Assembly (NCBI GenBank): GCA_024398125.1
Contig: JAKSJO010000005.1
Location: 1 to 64,000 of the forward strand
Source of the DNA: Bacteroidales bacterium
Lineage (GTDB): Bacteria; Bacteroidota; Bacteroidia; Bacteroidales; UBA932
Reading direction: 5' to 3'
Length of the DNA: 64,000 nt
Part shown: in pieces, positions 9,582 to 19,583 of the stretch
Layout of the letters: each line of letters starts with the position of its first letter
How positions within the stretch are numbered: the stretch's first letter is position 1
Notes under the pieces: generated by a model
The model's database searches: none
The model's input: the letters and a program-made list of their open reading frames with translations, nothing else
What the model was told of the DNA's origin: nothing
Program-made: the position numbers and the translations under genes

Positions 9582-12500
9582 TGACGAAGACGATGAAAGA
9601 CAGCAATATCAAGAAAGTACTCATCCTCGGTTCCGGCGCACTCAAGATCGGCCAGGCCGGAGAATTCGACTATTCGGGCAGCCAGGCCCTCAAGGCCCTG
9701 CGCGAAGAAGGCATAGAGACCGTACTCATCAACCCAAACATCGCGACTGTCCAGACATCAGAAGGCGTGGCTGACAAGATTTATTTCCTTCCTGTCACTC
9801 CATTCTTCGTCGAAAAGGTAATCGCAAAGGAGAATCCACAGGGAATACTCCTTTCGTTCGGAGGCCAGACAGCTCTCAACTGCGGTGTGGATCTCTACAA
9901 GAGCGGTATTCTCGAGAAATACAATGTAAAGGTCCTTGGAACTCCAGTCCAGGCAATCATGGACACGGAAGACAGAGACCTGTTCATCAAGAAGCTTGAT
10001 GAAATAGACGTCAAGACCATAAAGTCTCATTCCGCAGAGTCCATCGAGGAGGCAAAGGCTGCCGCAGCCATGCTTGGATATCCTCTCATTGTACGCGCTG
10101 CATACGCTCTGGGAGGCCTGGGTTCAGGTTTCTGTGACAATGAGCAGGAGCTTGTGGAGCTCTGCGAAAAGGCATTCTCATTCTCTCCTCAGGTCCTTGT
10201 CGAGAAGTCGCTCAAGGGCTGGAAGGAAATCGAGTATGAGGTTGTCCGCGACAGATATGACAACTGTATCACGGTCTGCAACATGGAGAACTTCGATCCG
10301 CTCGGAATCCATACCGGAGAGAGCATCGTCGTCGCTCCTTCCCAGACCCTCAGCAACAAGGACTATTACTATCTCCGCGAGCTTTCCATCAAGATCATCC
10401 GTCATATCGGCATAGTGGGTGAGTGCAACGTCCAGTACGCGTACGATCCCGACTCAATGGACTATCGTGTTATCGAGGTCAATGCGCGTCTCTCGCGCTC
10501 ATCTGCACTCGCATCCAAGGCAACAGGCTATCCTCTGGCATTCGTGGCTGCAAAGCTCGGCCTTGGCTATGGACTCTTTGACTTGAAGAACTCTGTTACC
10601 AAGGATACTCCTGCATTCTTCGAGCCTGCACTTGACTACATCGTCTGCAAGATTCCTCGATGGGATCTCTCCAAGTTCCATGGTGTGAGCCACAAGATCG
10701 GCTCCAGCATGAAGAGTGTCGGAGAGGTTATGTCTATCGGACGTACCTTCGAAGAGGCAATCCAGAAGGGTCTCCGCATGATCGGTCAGGGCGCCCATGG
10801 TTTTGTCGGCAACAAGGAATTCAAGGTCGCGGATGTCGAAGAGGCGCTGAGAGTCCCTACGGACAACCGTATCTTCGTCATATCAAAGGCTCTCAGGGCA
10901 GGATACACAGTCGACCAGATTCACGCTCTCACAAAAATCGACAGGTGGTTCCTTGACAAGCTCCGCAACATCGTGACCACTTATGAGCAGATGAACGGAT
11001 ACTCTTCCCTTGAAGAGATGCCTGTCGACCTTCTTAAGCTTGCTAAGTGCCAGGGCTTCTCTGATTTCCAGATCCAGCGTGCCATCTTCAAGGACAATGG
11101 TTCCTCAGCAGTCAACCAGGATATCGTACGCCAGTACAGAAAGGCGAACGGCATCGTCCCTGTAGTAAAGCAGATCGATACCCTTGCGGCTGAATTCCCT
11201 GCAAAGACAAATTATCTGTATCTCACATACAACGGCTCTTTCAATGACATCGATTACGAAAAAGACGGCCGTTCAGTTGTCGTTCTCGGCTCGGGAGCAT
11301 ACCGTATCGGCAGCTCGGTAGAGTTTGACTGGTGCTCAGTGACCTGTCTCAAGACTATCATGAAGCAGGGCTACAGGGGAGTGCTCATCAACTACAATCC
11401 TGAGACAGTAAGTACAGACTATGACATGTGCGACCGCCTGTACTTCGATGAACTGACTTTCGAGAGAGTGATGGATATCATCGATCTCGAGACTCCGCAT
11501 GGCGTCGTCGTTTCCGTGGGTGGCCAGATTCCGAACAATCTTGCACTCAAGCTCTCGAAGGCGAATGTTCCGATTCTTGGAACACGTGCCGAGGACATCG
11601 ACAAGGCAGAGGATAGAAACAAGTTCTCAAGCATCGTTGATTCCCTCGGTGTGGATCAGCCTGAATGGAGCGAGCTTACATCGTTCGAGGACGTCGGCAA
11701 GTTCGTCGACAGGGTAGGATTCCCTGTCCTTGTACGTCCTTCATACGTTCTTTCCGGTGCAGCTATGAATGTCTGCCATGACATGAATCAGCTTCAGCGC
11801 TTCCTCTCTCTCGCTGCCGAGGTTTCTCAGGAGCATCCTGTCGTAGTCAGCAAGTTCATGACCCGATGCAAGGAAATCGAGTTCGATGCTGTTGCCGATG
11901 AGGGCAAGGTGCTTGCCTATGCTATCTCAGAGCATATCGAGTATGCCGGAGTCCACTCGGGAGATGCCACGATCCAGTTCCCTCCGCAGAAGCTCTACGT
12001 GGAAACAGCCCGCAGGATCAAGAAGATCGCGAAGAAGATTGCCGAGGCTCTCCATATCTGCGGTCCATTCAATATCCAGTTCCTGGCAAAGGAGAATGAA
12101 GTGAAGGTGATCGAGTGCAATCTCCGTGCTTCGAGAAGCTTCCCGTTCGTTTCCAAGGTATTGAAGATCGACCTTATCGAGCTCGCTTCGAAGGTCATGC
12201 TCGGCCGGCATCCGGAAGCTCCTCTCAAGAGCGCATTCGATCTTGAGTATGTCGGTGTGAAGTCATCCCAGTTCTCGTTTGCGAGACTTGAGGAAGCAGA
12301 CCCTATGCTTGGTGTAGATATGTCTTCTACCGGTGAGGTAGGATGTATCGGAGATGACCTGAACGAGTCTCTTCTCAAGTCGATTCTTTCAGTCGGATAT
12401 ACCATTCCTGACAAGAGGATTCTTCTCTCGACCGGTGACGCACTCCAGAAGGCGGACCTCCTCAATGCCAGCAAGCTGCTTGCCGCTCACGGGTATGAGC

Positions 12501-12823
12501 TTTATGCGACTGGCGGTACATATCGCTATTGCGTTGATAACGGAATCCCTTGTACGAGAGCTATATGGCCTTCCGAGACCGAGCTCAAGGGACAGTACCC
12601 TGAGGCAATGGAATTGATTCAGGAAAAGAAGGTCGACATGGTGATCAACATCCCTAAGAACTTCTCGGATTCCGAGCTCAGCAACGGCTACCTCATCCGC
12701 CGCGCTGCCATCGACTTCAATATCCCTCTGTTCACGAATGCACGACTGGCGACCGCGTTTATCCGCGCGTTCACTTCGATGAGCCTGGATGATATCCAGA
12801 TCAAGTCTTGGGATGAATATTAG
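9581..12823 (+). CDS. carB: Carbamoyl-phosphate synthase, large subunit
   Basis: Forms carbamoyl phosphate from bicarbonate, ammonia and two ATP. The two homologous ATP-grasp halves are evident: GSGALKIGQAGEFDYSG near residue 17 and the matching GSGAYRIGSSVEFDWCS near 570. A C-terminal MGS-like allosteric domain (about 940-1080) contains STGDALQKADLL and YATGGTYRYC. The 1080-residue length is normal. The start at 9581 shares a base with the carA stop; a second Met at residue 5 (9593) is an alternative. It is the last gene of the asnB-carB unit and is followed by a strong hairpin. Confidence 0.97.
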   Translation: MTKTMKDSNIKKVLILGSGALKIGQAGEFDYSGSQALKALREEGIETVLINPNIATVQTSEGVADKIYFLPVTPFFVEKVIAKENPQGILLSFGGQTALNCGVDLYKSGILEKYNVKVLGTPVQAIMDTEDRDLFIKKLDEIDVKTIKSHSAESIEEAKAAAAMLGYPLIVRAAYALGGLGSGFCDNEQELVELCEKAFSFSPQVLVEKSLKGWKEIEYEVVRDRYDNCITVCNMENFDPLGIHTGESIVVAPSQTLSNKDYYYLRELSIKIIRHIGIVGECNVQYAYDPDSMDYRVIEVNARLSRSSALASKATGYPLAFVAAKLGLGYGLFDLKNSVTKDTPAFFEPALDYIVCKIPRWDLSKFHGVSHKIGSSMKSVGEVMSIGRTFEEAIQKGLRMIGQGAHGFVGNKEFKVADVEEALRVPTDNRIFVISKALRAGYTVDQIHALTKIDRWFLDKLRNIVTTYEQMNGYSSLEEMPVDLLKLAKCQGFSDFQIQRAIFKDNGSSAVNQDIVRQYRKANGIVPVVKQIDTLAAEFPAKTNYLYLTYNGSFNDIDYEKDGRSVVVLGSGAYRIGSSVEFDWCSVTCLKTIMKQGYRGVLINYNPETVSTDYDMCDRLYFDELTFERVMDIIDLETPHGVVVSVGGQIPNNLALKLSKANVPILGTRAEDIDKAEDRNKFSSIVDSLGVDQPEWSELTSFEDVGKFVDRVGFPVLVRPSYVLSGAAMNVCHDMNQLQRFLSLAAEVSQEHPVVVSKFMTRCKEIEFDAVADEGKVLAYAISEHIEYAGVHSGDATIQFPPQKLYVETARRIKKIAKKIAEALHICGPFNIQFLAKENEVKVIECNLRASRSFPFVSKVLKIDLIELASKVMLGRHPEAPLKSAFDLEYVGVKSSQFSFARLEEADPMLGVDMSSTGEVGCIGDDLNESLLKSILSVGYTIPDKRILLSTGDALQKADLLNASKLLAAHGYELYATGGTYRYCVDNGIPCTRAIWPSETELKGQYPEAMELIQEKKVDMVINIPKNFSDSELSNGYLIRRAAIDFNIPLFTNARLATAFIRAFTSMSLDDIQIKSWDEY

Positions 12824-12828
12824 AAAAA

Positions 12829-12857
12829 AATAAGTTGGTATTTGTTACCAACTTATT
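12829..12857. terminator. Bidirectional terminator between carB and the esterase/HAD gene
   Basis: A perfect 12-bp stem, AATAAGTTGGTA and its complement at 12846-12857, encloses a 5-base loop. It is flanked by an A-run on the left and a T-run on the right, so it can stop transcription from both converging genes. Confidence 0.85.
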
Positions 12858-12873
12858 CTTTTTTGTTCACTGA

Positions 12874-13845
12874 CTATTGACCTCCGAGACGTTCGAAATA
12901 GGTCATCACTTCGTCCCAGTTTTTGAAATTATCTGAACCAAAGTGGATGACGGTGCCCATGAAGTCATCGGAATGATGGCAGTCCGGGTGGGCGTCGATG
13001 AGATAATCTCCGATAAGCATGTCCTTGCGTGTGGTCAGGCAGGTCCTGTCCCATGCAGGGACAGCTATTTTTGTCTCGAGCCAGTCGAGCTTGTCCATGC
13101 TTGAATGCAGGCCGTCCTGGTCCGAAGGAATGACGAATCTGAGGTCGTAGTTCTTCATAAGGGCAAGGATGCTGCGTGGAGCGGATGCAACCTCTTCGCC
13201 GTTATGGGTGTAGCGGAGCACGTCGTCGAAGCAGATGAAAACGCTTGGCTTGCTGCGGCCCTGCTGGATGTCGTCTATCCATTGGATGACAGGAACGACA
13301 GCGCGGGTGAGGGTATGCTCGTTGAGATAGTGCTCACCGTCGAAATGAATGCAGTTAGGATAGTGACTGTGACAGAGGTCATAATGGTTGACCATGGTGT
13401 CATGTGTGCCGAACAGGCCGAAAAAACGCTCGCGGTCTGTGTCATCGACCTCGGTGAAGCACTGTGAGGAAACCTCTCTGAATGCTTCCAGCAGGCCTTT
13501 TGTCACGAGAAAGTCCTTCGCCCCGTCCTGTCTGGGGTTGTGGAACTGCTGACGGCCGAGGCCATTGTTCTTGAGAAGGGTTTCGGCGAGCTGGAATGCA
13601 GGGTTGACTGCGATTCGCCAGTAGCCGCGAAGGAGCTCGGTGTACATGGCTCCCATAGATGTTCCTATGATGAGGTCCGGCTTCTTTTCTTCTGCCAGAG
13701 CCTTAAGCATCGGGAGCGCTTCTGACGGCTCGATAGGAATATCCGGCGCAATGATCTCTACATCAGGATATAGCTGTCGCAATGCCTTGACTGTTCCGTT
13801 GTTGCCGCTTGATGCGAATCCGTGAAGAAAAAGAATCCTGTTCAT
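12874..13845 (-). CDS. YqiA-type esterase fused to a degenerate 5'-nucleotidase (HAD) domain
   Basis: Two-domain cytoplasmic protein of 323 residues. Residues 1-190 resemble the YqiA/UPF0227 alpha/beta-hydrolases: HGFASSGNNGT at 9-19, nucleophile S63 in GTSMGA, acid D149 in FGTHD, and H172 in DGEHYL. Residues 200-323 resemble the NT5C deoxyribonucleotidase branch of the HAD superfamily, including TRKDMLIGDYLID (about 272-284) and the C-terminal FGSDNFKNWDEV pattern. By eye, HAD motif I (normally DxDxV) reads C205-F-D207-D-V, so the nucleophilic Asp is replaced by Cys. The hydrolase half looks active; the HAD half probably is not a standard phosphatase. The start is set at the Met preceding NRILFLHGF. 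The gene converges on carB and is divergent from purA. Substrates are unknown. Confidence 0.75.
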   Translation of the reverse strand: MNRILFLHGFASSGNNGTVKALRQLYPDVEIIAPDIPIEPSEALPMLKALAEEKKPDLIIGTSMGAMYTELLRGYWRIAVNPAFQLAETLLKNNGLGRQQFHNPRQDGAKDFLVTKGLLEAFREVSSQCFTEVDDTDRERFFGLFGTHDTMVNHYDLCHSHYPNCIHFDGEHYLNEHTLTRAVVPVIQWIDDIQQGRSKPSVFICFDDVLRYTHNGEEVASAPRSILALMKNYDLRFVIPSDQDGLHSSMDKLDWLETKIAVPAWDRTCLTTRKDMLIGDYLIDAHPDCHHSDDFMGTVIHFGSDNFKNWDEVMTYFERLGGQ

Positions 13846-13847
13846 AT

Positions 13848-13879
13848 TTTGGTCTTGTGGATAAAATTTGCTAACTTTA
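13848..13879 (+). promoter_or_regulatory. Candidate purA promoter
   Basis: TTTG at 13848-13851 is followed, after 20 bases, by TAACTTTA at 13872-13879, one mismatch from TAnnTTTG. It lies 57 bases before the purA start. It is weaker than the other promoters named in this window. Confidence 0.4.
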
Positions 13880-13936
13880 ACGATTGGAATGGCTACGCCA
13901 AACTGATTGCAAATTAAAAACAATTTTCGATATAAA

Positions 13937-15202
13937 ATGAAAAAACTTGACGTTGTACTCGGCCTCCAGTGGGGCGATGAGGGAAAAGGAAAGGTAGTTG
14001 ACGTTCTTGCTGGACGCTATGACGGAGTCGCAAGATTCCAGGGTGGCCCTAACGCCGGTCACTCACTCTATTTCGAAGGCAAGCACTTCGTTGCCAGAAG
14101 CATTCCTTCAGGAATCTTCCGCGAGGGTTCTATCAACATCATCGGTAATGGCGTAGTTCTCGATCCTATCGAGTTCCAGGAGGAGTGCGGCAAGGTCGCT
14201 GCCATGGGCCTCAATCCACAGGAGAAGATCGTCATTTCAAAGAAGGCAAATCTCATCCTCCCTACACATAGACTTCTCGACGCTGCCAATGAGGCTGCTG
14301 CAGGAAAGGGAAAGATCGGTTCAACCCTCAAGGGTATCGGACCAACCTATACAGACAAGATTTCCCGTCATGCCCTCAGGGTCGGCGATGCTCTTGCTCC
14401 TGATTTCAAGGCTCGCTACGAGAAGCTCCAGAACCGCCATATCAAGGAACTCCAGAATCTTGGTTTCGAATGCGATCCTCACGCAGAGGATGAGGCATGG
14501 TTCGCTGCCATGGAGTTCATCAAGGGCTTCAAGCTTGTTGATTGCGAGTACTATGTGAACGATATGCTTGCAAACGACAAGTCTGTCATTGCTGAGGGCG
14601 CTCAGGGCTCGATGCTCGACATCGATTTCGGAACCTATCCATTCGTGACATCGTCAAACACAACAGTAGGTGGCTGCTGCCCGGGTCTTGGCGTAGCTCC
14701 TACCAAGGTCGGCAGCGTATATGGCATCTTCAAGGCATACTGCACACGTGTCGGCAGCGGTCCTTTCCCAACCGAGCTCTTCGATGAAACCGGAGAGGAA
14801 ATCCGCAGACTTGGCCATGAGTTCGGAGCTGTGACCGGTCGTCCACGCCGTTGTGGATGGCTTGACCTCGTTGCTCTCAAGTATGCTGTCATGCTCGACG
14901 GTGTTACTGACCTTATCATGATGAAGGCCGATATCCTCAATACCTTCGATACAATCAAGATCGCTGTCGCTTACAAGATCAATGGAGAGATCGTGGATCA
15001 TTTCCCATTCGAAGTAGATGACAATGTCGAGCCTGTTTACAAGGAGTTCAAGGGCTGGAAGAAGGATATCTGTGCAGTCCGTGACTACAATGACTTCCCA
15101 CAGGAGTTCAAGGATTACGTTGCATTCATCGAGAAGGAGACAGGATGCCCTATCAGCATCATTTCTGTAGGTCCGGACCGCGACGAGACTCTTGTACGCT
15201 AA
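13937..15202 (+). CDS. purA: Adenylosuccinate synthetase
   Basis: GTP-dependent ligation of aspartate to IMP, the first committed step to AMP. The start at 13937 (MKKLDVVLGLQWGDEGKGK) places the GTP/IMP-binding signature GDEGKGK where the family has it; the upstream in-frame Met at 13907 adds a non-conserved tail. Other family blocks include GGPNAGHS near 44-51, GSTLKGIGPTY near 130-140 and GVTDLIMMKADIL in the C-terminal third. The length is 421 residues. It is a single gene, bounded by a candidate promoter and a strong terminator, next to the glutamine-dependent biosynthesis block. Confidence 0.97.
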   Translation: MKKLDVVLGLQWGDEGKGKVVDVLAGRYDGVARFQGGPNAGHSLYFEGKHFVARSIPSGIFREGSINIIGNGVVLDPIEFQEECGKVAAMGLNPQEKIVISKKANLILPTHRLLDAANEAAAGKGKIGSTLKGIGPTYTDKISRHALRVGDALAPDFKARYEKLQNRHIKELQNLGFECDPHAEDEAWFAAMEFIKGFKLVDCEYYVNDMLANDKSVIAEGAQGSMLDIDFGTYPFVTSSNTTVGGCCPGLGVAPTKVGSVYGIFKAYCTRVGSGPFPTELFDETGEEIRRLGHEFGAVTGRPRRCGWLDLVALKYAVMLDGVTDLIMMKADILNTFDTIKIAVAYKINGEIVDHFPFEVDDNVEPVYKEFKGWKKDICAVRDYNDFPQEFKDYVAFIEKETGCPISIISVGPDRDETLVR

Positions 15203-15222
15203 TCATTATATGCTATCATAAA

Positions 15223-15248
15223 AAAGCCGACCCTGCTAGGTCGGCTTT
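15223..15248 (+). terminator. Terminator after purA
   Basis: A 10-bp perfect stem, AAAGCCGACC/GGTCGGCTTT, with a 6-base loop (CTGCTA) is followed by TATT. It starts 20 bases after the purA stop. Confidence 0.85.
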
Positions 15249-15258
15249 ATTCGAATAA

Positions 15259-16497
<1,239 letters not shown>

Positions 16498-16519
16498 AAC
16501 ATTTTACATTAAAAAATCC

Positions 16520-16550
16520 TTTGTTTTTTAAGTTCAATTATCTATCATTG
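16520..16550 (+). promoter_or_regulatory. Candidate promoter for the leader of the ATP-grasp cluster
   Basis: TTTG at 16520-16523, a 19-base spacer, and TATCATTG at 16543-16550 (one mismatch from TAnnTTTG). Transcription from here would give a leader of about 200 bases before the ATP-grasp gene. It may instead belong to a small RNA. Confidence 0.4.
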
Positions 16551-16593
16551 CAGTAATGATGTCGGTAAGAAACAATCAGCAGAATAATAATAA

Positions 16594-16625
16594 TCAGCGT
16601 AATAATAATGCGCTGAGGTTTTTGT
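16594..16625 (+). terminator. Terminator-like hairpin in the leader
   Basis: Stem TCAGCG/CGCTGA (16594-16599 and 16611-16616) with an 11-base AT-rich loop, followed by GG and a T-rich tract (TTTTTGTTTT). It is preceded by repeated AATAATAAT. It is either the terminator of the upstream esterase gene or the first hairpin of an attenuating leader. The stem is short, so confidence is moderate. Confidence 0.5.
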
Positions 16626-16681
16626 TTTGCTCTTGCCCGACTGAGTAGATAATAATAGACAAAAACAATAAAACAGGTAAT

Positions 16682-16712
16682 AAAGCCGGGCTCGAAGGAG
16701 TCCGGCTTTTTT
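16682..16712 (+). terminator. Strong intrinsic terminator just before the ATP-grasp gene
   Basis: A 9-bp stem, GCCGGGCTC/GAGTCCGGC (one G-U pair), with the tetraloop GAAG and flanking A/T pairs, followed by TTTTTT. It ends only 44 bases before the start codon at 16757, and no clear TAnnTTTG lies in the gap. This raises the possibility of attenuation or read-through control. Confidence 0.75.
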
Positions 16713-16756
16713 GATGCTTGAAACTAGTGTAACATAATAATAATTCTTCCCCAAAC

Positions 16757-18088
16757 ATGCAGACACTTATTGAAAGCAGAGACTCTGTCAACCGCTGGTT
16801 GGAGCGGTACGGAGTAAGATTCGGAGTCTACAAGAACGGCGTATTCAACGAGCAGTTCTTCCCATTTGACTCAATCCCTAGAGTCATCCCCAAGAAGGAC
16901 TGGGATGTTCTTGAAAAGGGACTCATCCAGAGAGTAAAGGCTCTTAATGCATTCCTCTGGGACATTTACCATGAAAAGTCCATCATAAAGGATGGAATAG
17001 TCCCAGAGGAGTTCGTCTACTCATCAAAAGGATACATGCCCGAGTGTGAGGGTATCGATCCTATCGGGAAAGTCTATTCCCACATCAGCGGAATCGATCT
17101 CGTGGAAGGAAAGGATGGAAACTGGTTCATCCTCGAGGACAACCTCAGAATACCATCCGGAGCATCCTATCCAATGATTGCAAGAGAAATCACCCGCAAG
17201 GTTTCTCCGACGACATTCATCGATAACAGCATCGCTGACAATCGAGACTATCCGGAAATCCTCAAAGACATGATGGATACGATGAACGCAGGTCGCGGCA
17301 TCAATGTCATCCTTACTCCAGGCCGTTACAATTCAGCATTCTTCGAGCATTCTTATCTCGCTGAAAAGACCGGAGCCGTTCTGGCTTTCCCTGGTGACAT
17401 GACGGTAGAAGATGACATCGTCTGGTATACCGGACTCTACAAGGAAAAGGTCCGTGTGGGCGCAATCTACAGGAGAGTGAGCGACGAGTATCTTGATCCT
17501 CTTGCTTTCGAGGCATCTTCACTTCTAGGAGTCCCAAATCTCTTCCAGGCGTACAAGAAAGGCAATGTTGCGGTCATAAACTGTTTCGGAAACGGTGTTG
17601 CCGACGACAAGGGCATCTACTATTTCGTACCGAAGATGGTGAAGTACTATCTTGGTGAAGAGCCTATTCTTCATAACGCCCCGACCTATCTCCCATATTA
17701 CAAAGAGGATTACGACTACATCCTGGCAAATATCGGCAAGCTTGTCATCAAGGACGTAAGCGAGGCCGGTGGCTATGGTGTAGTCTTTGGTCGTGACCTC
17801 ACCCCTGAGAAGCTTGAAGAGCTCAAGTCGCTGATTGTCGAGCAGCCAAGAAGATGGATTGCTCAGGAAGTCATCGATTTCAAGGATCTCGAAATCATCG
17901 ATGGCGAAGAGAAAGTATGGAGAAAGGCAGATCTCAGAGCCTTTGTCGTATCCGGCGGTTCCGGTGCCAACGGGGGAGTGAGAGTATGGAAGAGCGGCCT
18001 TACCCGCTTCTCCAGAAACCCTGCGTCTTTTGTCGTGAATTCCAGCCAGGGTGGCGGATTCAAGGACACATGGATCATGAACGAATAG
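16757..18088 (+). CDS. Circularly permuted ATP-grasp protein (amidoligase-like)
   Basis: Predicted cytoplasmic ATP-dependent carboxylate-amine ligase of the circularly permuted ATP-grasp family (formerly DUF404/DUF407). The 443-residue protein has no signal peptide. Family blocks seen are the N-terminal FNEQFFPFDSIPRVIP (about 30-45), ILEDNLRIPSGASYPM near 128-143, NVILTPGRYNSAFFEH near 183-198, INCFGNGVADDKG near 273-285, and the C-terminal KDVSEAGGYGVVFG and WIAQEVIDF. The Asn, Asp and Arg residues in these blocks are the expected ATP/metal ligands. It is the first gene of a five-gene cluster with alpha-E, transglutaminase and two M14-like proteins, an association known for this family and proposed in the comparative-genomics literature to make or modify peptides. 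No substrate is established. Confidence 0.88.
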   Translation: MQTLIESRDSVNRWLERYGVRFGVYKNGVFNEQFFPFDSIPRVIPKKDWDVLEKGLIQRVKALNAFLWDIYHEKSIIKDGIVPEEFVYSSKGYMPECEGIDPIGKVYSHISGIDLVEGKDGNWFILEDNLRIPSGASYPMIAREITRKVSPTTFIDNSIADNRDYPEILKDMMDTMNAGRGINVILTPGRYNSAFFEHSYLAEKTGAVLAFPGDMTVEDDIVWYTGLYKEKVRVGAIYRRVSDEYLDPLAFEASSLLGVPNLFQAYKKGNVAVINCFGNGVADDKGIYYFVPKMVKYYLGEEPILHNAPTYLPYYKEDYDYILANIGKLVIKDVSEAGGYGVVFGRDLTPEKLEELKSLIVEQPRRWIAQEVIDFKDLEIIDGEEKVWRKADLRAFVVSGGSGANGGVRVWKSGLTRFSRNPASFVVNSSQGGGFKDTWIMNE

Positions 18089-18106
18089 AACGAACTTTGA
18101 CATAAT

Positions 18107-18808
18107 ATGAATAACAGTACAATCCTTTCCCCATCCAAGGCCAACAGCCTTTTCTGGCTCGGACGATATACCGAGCGGGTTTATCTTGAACTCCACCTTC
18201 TCAGATTGTGTTTCGACAAGATGATCGACGGCGATCCTGATGATTACGGCAGGTATCTTTCCGCAATCGGCGGTGTGTCCATGTATCCTGACCAGGCATC
18301 GATCATCAACGGACTGGTCCATGATGTTTCAAATCCGGCATCTGTCATCAGCAGTGTCGAGAGATGCAACGACAACGCTGTCCTTCTCCGTGACGAAATC
18401 AAGAGCCCTACTCTCGGATACATCCAGATGCCGCTGGAGCTGCTCAGGCAGAATGCAAAGAATGGGATCGAACCTAATGTCGACGAACTTCAGACCCTTA
18501 CAGACTGGATGCTCGCGTTCTGGGGCTCGATAGAGGAAAGAGTCTATGATGACAGGGTACGTACATTGCTCAAGATAGGCAAGCTCATAGAGCATATCGA
18601 CATGAATGTACGTTTCGGCTACAAGTTCTACCGTATCGAGGAAGCGTTCTCGTCCCTGCTTGCATGCAGGACGTCAGAGCCAAGGGCATTCAACGCAGCG
18701 GCCATGGATGAGCTCGCTGAAATGCTGAGTGAAGAAAAATATACATCCGGAGACTCGGAATATAAGAACAGGTTATTGTATCTGCTCGGAAATGCTGTAG
18801 TTTTGTAG
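18107..18808 (+). CDS. Alpha-E domain protein
   Basis: All-helical protein of 233 residues of the alpha-E family (DUF403), which almost always accompanies the circularly permuted ATP-grasp protein and a transglutaminase. The N-terminal signature SPSKANSLFWLGRYTERVYL (about 8-27) is diagnostic. The rest is amphipathic helix. It has no catalytic residues that I recognise and is likely a partner or scaffold for the ligase. It starts 18 bases after the ATP-grasp gene and ends one base before the transglutaminase start. Confidence 0.87.
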   Translation: MNNSTILSPSKANSLFWLGRYTERVYLELHLLRLCFDKMIDGDPDDYGRYLSAIGGVSMYPDQASIINGLVHDVSNPASVISSVERCNDNAVLLRDEIKSPTLGYIQMPLELLRQNAKNGIEPNVDELQTLTDWMLAFWGSIEERVYDDRVRTLLKIGKLIEHIDMNVRFGYKFYRIEEAFSSLLACRTSEPRAFNAAAMDELAEMLSEEKYTSGDSEYKNRLLYLLGNAVVL

Positions 18809-18809
18809 C

Positions 18810-19583
18810 ATGTCAATTTTCAGGTACTGTTTCGAGTCACGGACCGACTTTTCGACCCCGGTGAGGGACCATAGCTTCATGCTCAGGTCCTTCCCTCTGG
18901 TCGATGCCCGTCAGACCCTGCTCGACTCACGCCTGAGGATAAGCCCGCAGCCTGACTCCTTGTCCAGCGGACATGATTGTTGGGGTGCGAGGATAGATTA
19001 TGGTTTTCAGGGTGAAGCGCACAGCTCCTTTTCATATGTCAGCGAGGGAACGGTAAAGGTCATTCCGTATCCCATTGCGGACAAGAGTCCTTCGACACTG
19101 TTCCTGATGGAATCCAGAATGACTGTGTTTGCCGCCGAAATGGCTTCCCTTATCCCTGAAATGAGGGGTACATCGTATGAAAAGGCATTGGAAATCTCCT
19201 CTCGCGTCAAGTCGGCAATGTCATATGTGAAGAATGTGACTTCCGCCGAGACGACTGCTGCCCGGGCGTTCAGCCTTCGTCAGGGAGTGTGCCAGGATTA
19301 CGCTCACATCATGATTTCAGTCTGCCGTGAATCCGGCATTCCTGCCAGGTATGTATGTGGAATGATTCCAGGTGAGGGTGAAACCCATGCCTGGGTTGAA
19401 ATCTGGTCGGATGGGGCATGGCATGGTCTGGATCCAACGGCAGGCAAGATCTGCGACGACAGGTACATCGCCATAGCAAAGGGACGCGATGCTGGAGACT
19501 GCCCGGTCGTCCGCGGAATCTTCAAAGGCTGTGCGGTACAGAGCACCAGAACCATATCATCAGTTGAACAATCAGAACAATGA
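18810..19583 (+). CDS. Transglutaminase-like cysteine peptidase/amidase
   Basis: Papain-like transglutaminase-fold protein of 257 residues without a signal peptide. The catalytic triad is intact: C161 in RQGVCQDYAHIM, H193 in GETHAWVEIW and D208 in HGLDPTAG. The first 100 residues form the beta-rich N-terminal domain typical of this subfamily. Family members cleave or exchange amide bonds. In this cluster it may trim or transfer the product of the ATP-grasp ligase. It begins one base after the alpha-E stop, and its stop overlaps the next start (ATGA). Confidence 0.88.
   Translation: MSIFRYCFESRTDFSTPVRDHSFMLRSFPLVDARQTLLDSRLRISPQPDSLSSGHDCWGARIDYGFQGEAHSSFSYVSEGTVKVIPYPIADKSPSTLFLMESRMTVFAAEMASLIPEMRGTSYEKALEISSRVKSAMSYVKNVTSAETTAARAFSLRQGVCQDYAHIMISVCRESGIPARYVCGMIPGEGETHAWVEIWSDGAWHGLDPTAGKICDDRYIAIAKGRDAGDCPVVRGIFKGCAVQSTRTISSVEQSEQ

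Noticed and set aside
16570..16745. Repeated AATAAT runs as a CRISPR array or microsatellite of note
   Set aside because: The runs are short, irregular and without spacers; they are simply the AT-rich leader around two hairpins. No CRISPR array was seen anywhere in the window.
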